A DNA stretch of 8,579 bases, from NCBI GenBank assembly GCA_021815935.1, contig JAKAZH010000069.1, positions 1 to 8,579 on the forward strand, written 5' to 3'. The stretch's first letter is position 1, and every line of letters begins with the position of its first letter. Below, one piece after another: positions 5,751 to 8,579 of this stretch. The notes beneath the pieces are model-generated. The model had not been told where the DNA came from. It saw only the letters and a list, made by a program, of their open reading frames with translations, and did not search any database. The translations under genes and the position numbers were made by a program. The stretch comes from Actinomycetes bacterium. Lineage in GTDB: Bacteria > Actinomycetota > Acidimicrobiia > Acidimicrobiales > Palsa-688.

Positions 5751-8060
5751 ATGGCGGAGCACCTAACAGGAGACCTCAGACCACCCCCAGACGAGCTGGT
5801 CGGTGATCTAAACCCCGCTCAAGCGGCGGCCGTGTCCCATCCGGGCGGACCGCTCCTGGTGGTGGCCGGGGCCGGTTCGGGCAAGACGAGGGTCCTGACC
5901 CGGCGAATCGCGTGGTTGGTCGCCGAGAAGGGTCTGTCTCCTTTCGAAATTCTGGCGATCACCTTCACGAACAAGGCGGCGGGGGAGATGCGCGAGCGGG
6001 TCGGCGAGCTTGTCGGGCCGGCGGCGAAGCGGATGTGGGTTTCGACGTTCCACTCGGCGTGCGTGCGCATGTTAAGGAGGGACGCGGGGCGCCTCGGGTT
6101 CCGGCAAAATTTCACTATCTACGACCAGTCGGACGCTCTGCGCCTCGTCGGCTACGTGGTACGAGACCTCGGACTGGACTCGAAGAAGTTCCCACCGCGG
6201 GCAATCGCCGGGTACATCTCGAGCGCGAAGAACGACCTCGTCGACTTCGAGACTTACGCGTCGGCCGCACGCACACCGATGGAGCGCCGTGCAGGGGAAA
6301 TCTACCGCGAGTACCAGCAGCGCCTGCACGCTGCGAACGCGATGGACTTCGACGATCTTCTCTTCGTCGCGGTCAACCTGCTGCAGGCATGCCCGGATGT
6401 GCTGGAGGCGTACCGCCAACGTTTCCGCCACGTCCTCGTCGACGAGTACCAGGACACGAACCGGGCGCAGAACGAGCTTGTGTTGCTGCTAGCTGGTGAG
6501 CACCACCAGGTGACGGTCGTTGGCGACTCCGACCAGTCCGTCTACGGTTGGCGCGGGGCAGATATCCGCAACATCCTCGAATTCGAAAGGGCGTTCCCGG
6601 CCGCAACTGTTGTCGTGCTCGAACAGAACTACCGCTCCACCCAGACGGTTCTTGACGCAGCGAATGCGGTTATAGCGAACAACGACGGCCGTCAGGCGAA
6701 AGCGCTGTGGACCGAACGCGGCAGGGGAGAACGGATCGTCTGCTATCAGGCCGAGGACGAGCACGACGAAGGCGCCTGGGTGGCTTCTGAGATATCGAGC
6801 TTGCACCGTCGGGGAGCGGACGGCGGCACAGGTCACGAGTGGGGTGACATAGCGGTCTTCTACCGCACGAACGCGCAGAGCCGAGCGGTCGAAGAGGAGC
6901 TGGTGCGTCGCGATATCCCCTACAAGGTGGTCGGGGGAACCCGGTTCTACGACCGCCGCGAGATAAAAGACGTTCTCGCCTATCTCCGAGCGGTCGCCAA
7001 TCCAGACGACGAGGTTTCGTTCAAGCGGATAGTCAACGTCCCAAAGCGCGGCGTCGGCGATACGAGCGTGGAGCGCCTGGAGCGCTGGGCGACCGCCAAC
7101 AAGGCGACGTTCTCGGAGGCAGTCGCCCACGCCGAGGAGGCGGGGGTCGCCGGGAAGGCTCTGAGCGGGCTTCGACGCCTCGACGCGCTGATCGGCGATT
7201 TGCGACACTCCGCCGGGATCGGAGCCGGTGATGGCGGAGGTGACGCGGTGTCGGGCGCCGCGCCTGGAATGGGACCGGGCCCTGCCGCGGTGTCGGGTCC
7301 GGCGGAACTTCTGGAGGCGATCTTCGAGCGAAGCGGCTACCGCGGCGAGCTCGAGGCGGAAGGCACCCACGAGGCTGCCGGACGAGTGGAGAACGTCGAG
7401 GAGCTGATCGGCTCCGCCCGCCAGGTGGAGGGCATCGAAGCGTTCCTGGAAGAAGTGAGTCTCGTCGCCGACAGCGACGATATCGACCCGGACGAGTCCA
7501 AGGTCACCCTCATGACATTGCACACGGCGAAAGGACTCGAGTATCCCGTAGTGTTCATAGTCGGGATGGAGGACGGGATCTTCCCGCATATGCGCTCACT
7601 CTCCGAACCTCATGAGATGGCCGAGGAGCGCCGGCTCGCCTATGTCGGCATAACGAGGGCACGCGAGAAGCTCTACCTGACGAATGCTTGGTGTCGCAGC
7701 CTTTGGGGGCAGACCCTTTACAACCCGGCTTCGCGTTTTCTGTCCGAGATCCCCTCGAGTGTCATCAAGAACGTGAGCGGCCGGCGAGCCCGGGGGACCA
7801 GGGCGAGCCTCGAGGGTTCATCCGGCCGGGACCGTATAGTCGAGGCGGCCCTGAGCCAGCCCCGCAGGGGTCCAGTCGCGGGTCGAGGCGCGGAGCGTCT
7901 CGGGCTTCGCGCCGGCGAAGCGGTCATCCACGCCAAGTGGGGAGAGGGAATAGTCATCGATGTCCGCGGGGAGGGCGAGAAGGCTGAAGCGCGGGTGCGT
8001 TTTCCTTCAGTGGGCGAGAAGCATCTGGCGCTCTCCCTTGCGCCGCTGTCACGCGCCTGA
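5751..8060 (+). CDS. pcrA: UvrD/PcrA-type superfamily 1A DNA helicase
   Basis: The 769-residue protein is an ATP-dependent 3'-5' DNA helicase that acts in nucleotide excision repair and clears replication and recombination intermediates. All family motifs are present in order: the Q-motif LNPAQ (20-24), Walker A AGAGSGKT (39-46), TFTNKAA (71-77), VDEYQDT (230-236), GDSDQSVYGWRGA (258-270), QNYRST (292-297), VTLMTLHTAKGLEYP (585-599) and the arginine motif EERRLAYVGITRARE (625-639). The C terminus (about 721-766, from GEAVIHAKWGEG onward) is the small Tudor-like domain that in PcrA contacts RNA polymerase. The length is usual for actinobacterial UvrD1. An extra stretch rich in Gly, Ala and Pro (about 488-517) interrupts the 2B region. 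The ATG start has no Shine-Dalgarno, consistent with leaderless translation. The helicase-to-sucC neighbourhood matches mycobacterial uvrD1. Confidence 0.96.
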   Translation: MAEHLTGDLRPPPDELVGDLNPAQAAAVSHPGGPLLVVAGAGSGKTRVLTRRIAWLVAEKGLSPFEILAITFTNKAAGEMRERVGELVGPAAKRMWVSTFHSACVRMLRRDAGRLGFRQNFTIYDQSDALRLVGYVVRDLGLDSKKFPPRAIAGYISSAKNDLVDFETYASAARTPMERRAGEIYREYQQRLHAANAMDFDDLLFVAVNLLQACPDVLEAYRQRFRHVLVDEYQDTNRAQNELVLLLAGEHHQVTVVGDSDQSVYGWRGADIRNILEFERAFPAATVVVLEQNYRSTQTVLDAANAVIANNDGRQAKALWTERGRGERIVCYQAEDEHDEGAWVASEISSLHRRGADGGTGHEWGDIAVFYRTNAQSRAVEEELVRRDIPYKVVGGTRFYDRREIKDVLAYLRAVANPDDEVSFKRIVNVPKRGVGDTSVERLERWATANKATFSEAVAHAEEAGVAGKALSGLRRLDALIGDLRHSAGIGAGDGGGDAVSGAAPGMGPGPAAVSGPAELLEAIFERSGYRGELEAEGTHEAAGRVENVEELIGSARQVEGIEAFLEEVSLVADSDDIDPDESKVTLMTLHTAKGLEYPVVFIVGMEDGIFPHMRSLSEPHEMAEERRLAYVGITRAREKLYLTNAWCRSLWGQTLYNPASRFLSEIPSSVIKNVSGRRARGTRASLEGSSGRDRIVEAALSQPRRGPVAGRGAERLGLRAGEAVIHAKWGEGIVIDVRGEGEKAEARVRFPSVGEKHLALSLAPLSRA

Positions 8061-8113
8061 GGTTTCGGCACCGGTTGGCCTGCGAGACGCCGGACCTGCC
8101 AAGATCGGTCCCG

Positions 8114-8566
8114 ATGAAGCGCCCTTACAGGGTTGTTGTCGCGAAACCAGGTCTGGACGGCCATGACAGGGGAGCCCGCGTGATAGCGCGCGCCCTGCGT
8201 GAGGCAGGATTCGAGGTGATCTACACGGGCCTGCACCAGACCCCCGAGCAGATCGCCGAGACGTCCATCCAAGAAGACGCGGATGCTGTGGGGCTGTCGA
8301 TCCTTTCCGGGGCGCACATGACGCTGTTCCCGAGGATCGTCGACGAACTGCGGGCCCGCGGGGCGACCGACGCACTCATCTTCGCCGGCGGCATAATCCC
8401 CGACGCCGACATCGAAGCTCTCGCTGGCATCGGCGTGTCGAGGGTGTTCACGCCCGGCGCGCCGCTCGGAGAGATAACCGGGTGGCTCGAAGCGACCCTC
8501 GACGCCCGCGAGCCGGCCGAAGAAGGCCAGGAAAAAGACCGACAGAAAGTCAATCCAGGAGGTTAG
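8114..8566 (+). CDS. Stand-alone B12-binding subunit of a methylmalonyl-CoA mutase type enzyme
   Basis: The 150-residue protein is a cobalamin-binding domain like the C-terminal part of methylmalonyl-CoA mutase. The base-off B12 motif DxHxxG is seen as DGHDRG (15-20), with His17 the expected lower cobalt ligand. Family landmarks follow: VIYTGLHQTPEQIAE (35-49), GLSILSGAH (60-68) and FAGGIIPD (90-97). A separate large catalytic subunit, not in this window, would be needed to turn methylmalonyl-CoA or another acyl-CoA into its isomer. The ATG at 8114 is preferred because residue 1 then fits the family's usual beginning. A TTG at 8075 in the same frame, with GAGG 12 bases upstream, would add 13 residues unlike the family, and the ATG itself lacks a clear Shine-Dalgarno, so the start is not fully settled. 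The C-terminal tail (131-150) is charged. The stop abuts the next start. Confidence 0.9.
   Translation: MKRPYRVVVAKPGLDGHDRGARVIARALREAGFEVIYTGLHQTPEQIAETSIQEDADAVGLSILSGAHMTLFPRIVDELRARGATDALIFAGGIIPDADIEALAGIGVSRVFTPGAPLGEITGWLEATLDAREPAEEGQEKDRQKVNPGG
8557..8562 (+). promoter_or_regulatory. Ribosome binding site of the gene starting at 8567
   Basis: A perfect AGGAGG lies inside the last codons of the B12-binding gene, four bases before the GTG at 8567. The spacing is slightly short, but the match is the strongest Shine-Dalgarno in the window, which supports a highly translated gene beginning there. Confidence 0.7.
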
Positions 8567-8579
8567 GTGGACCTGTTCG
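8567..8579 (+). CDS. sucC: Probable start of succinyl-CoA synthetase beta subunit (partial)
   Basis: A GTG directly after the stop of the B12-binding gene (TAG then GTG, no gap) opens a frame reading M-D-L-F with the next codon starting in G. ADP-forming succinyl-CoA synthetase beta subunits from actinobacteria typically begin MDLFEYQ. The perfect AGGAGG upstream and the mycobacterial neighbourhood of uvrD1 with sucC-sucD support the call. Only four complete codons are visible, so identity rests on these and on context. Confidence 0.6.

Noticed and set aside
6489..7589. Long open frame on the minus strand opposite the helicase gene
   Set aside because: It lies fully antisense to a helicase with every family motif, and its translation is Arg/Val-rich with no recognisable domain. 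High GC content keeps such frames open.
8075..8113. TTG start giving 13 extra residues on the B12-binding protein
   Set aside because: The added residues do not resemble the family N terminus, TTG is rare, and the GAGG is 12 bases away. The ATG at 8114 matches the usual family beginning, although its own ribosome site is weak.
1..8579. CRISPR arrays, tRNA or rRNA genes, insertion sequences, phage genes
   Set aside because: No spaced repeat series, no tRNA cloverleaf or rRNA stretches, and no transposase or integrase frames were seen on either strand.

Overview
The window comes from a GC-rich bacterium, most likely an actinobacterium and possibly from the Acidimicrobiia side of the phylum. 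The evidence is the strong G/C bias at third codon positions, the frequent GTG starts (four of the genes here), a UvrD1/PcrA helicase lying just upstream of what looks like the start of sucC (a neighbourhood known from mycobacteria), and a probable leaderless start for the helicase. The lineage is an inference, since no rRNA or marker phylogeny is available.

Layout. Positions 1-142 hold no complete gene. They contain a strong 12-bp-stem hairpin at 50-77 and, at the very edge, a possible start of another minus-strand gene. From 143 to 5670 four genes lie on the minus strand, in transcription order: a short-chain dehydrogenase of the HSD17B4/MFE-2 type (5670-4753); a very unusual protein that joins a sugar-importer type ABC ATPase to GAF-like sensor domains and a complete histidine kinase (4710-2290); an OmpR/KdpE-type response regulator overlapping it by four bases (2293-1607); and, after a 213-bp regulatory gap, a XylF-like sugar-binding lipoprotein (1393-143). 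A compact 80-bp divergent region (5671-5750) separates them from the plus-strand genes: the UvrD/PcrA DNA helicase (5751-8060), a stand-alone B12-binding subunit of the methylmalonyl-CoA mutase type (8114-8566), and the first codons of a probable succinyl-CoA synthetase beta subunit gene (8567 onward).

The most interesting part is the minus-strand module. A binding lipoprotein would capture a pentose-like sugar outside the cell. The ABC ATPase half of the fusion would dock on a permease, not in the window and possibly encoded just left of it. The kinase half of the same polypeptide would phosphorylate the adjacent response regulator. The gap upstream of the binding-protein gene carries three tandem 11-bp direct repeats (GTTAA/GTTCA heads), the spacing that PhoP/PhoB/OmpR-family regulators recognise, placed just upstream of a candidate -10. 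This suggests a transport-coupled two-component system in which importer and sensor kinase are one protein and the target is the importer's own binding protein. The domain content and repeats are read from the sequence. The circuit is inference.

On the plus strand, the B12-binding subunit and sucC meet at succinyl-CoA (methylmalonyl-CoA to succinyl-CoA to succinate), which suggests linked propionate/TCA metabolism. The helicase is a housekeeping neighbour.
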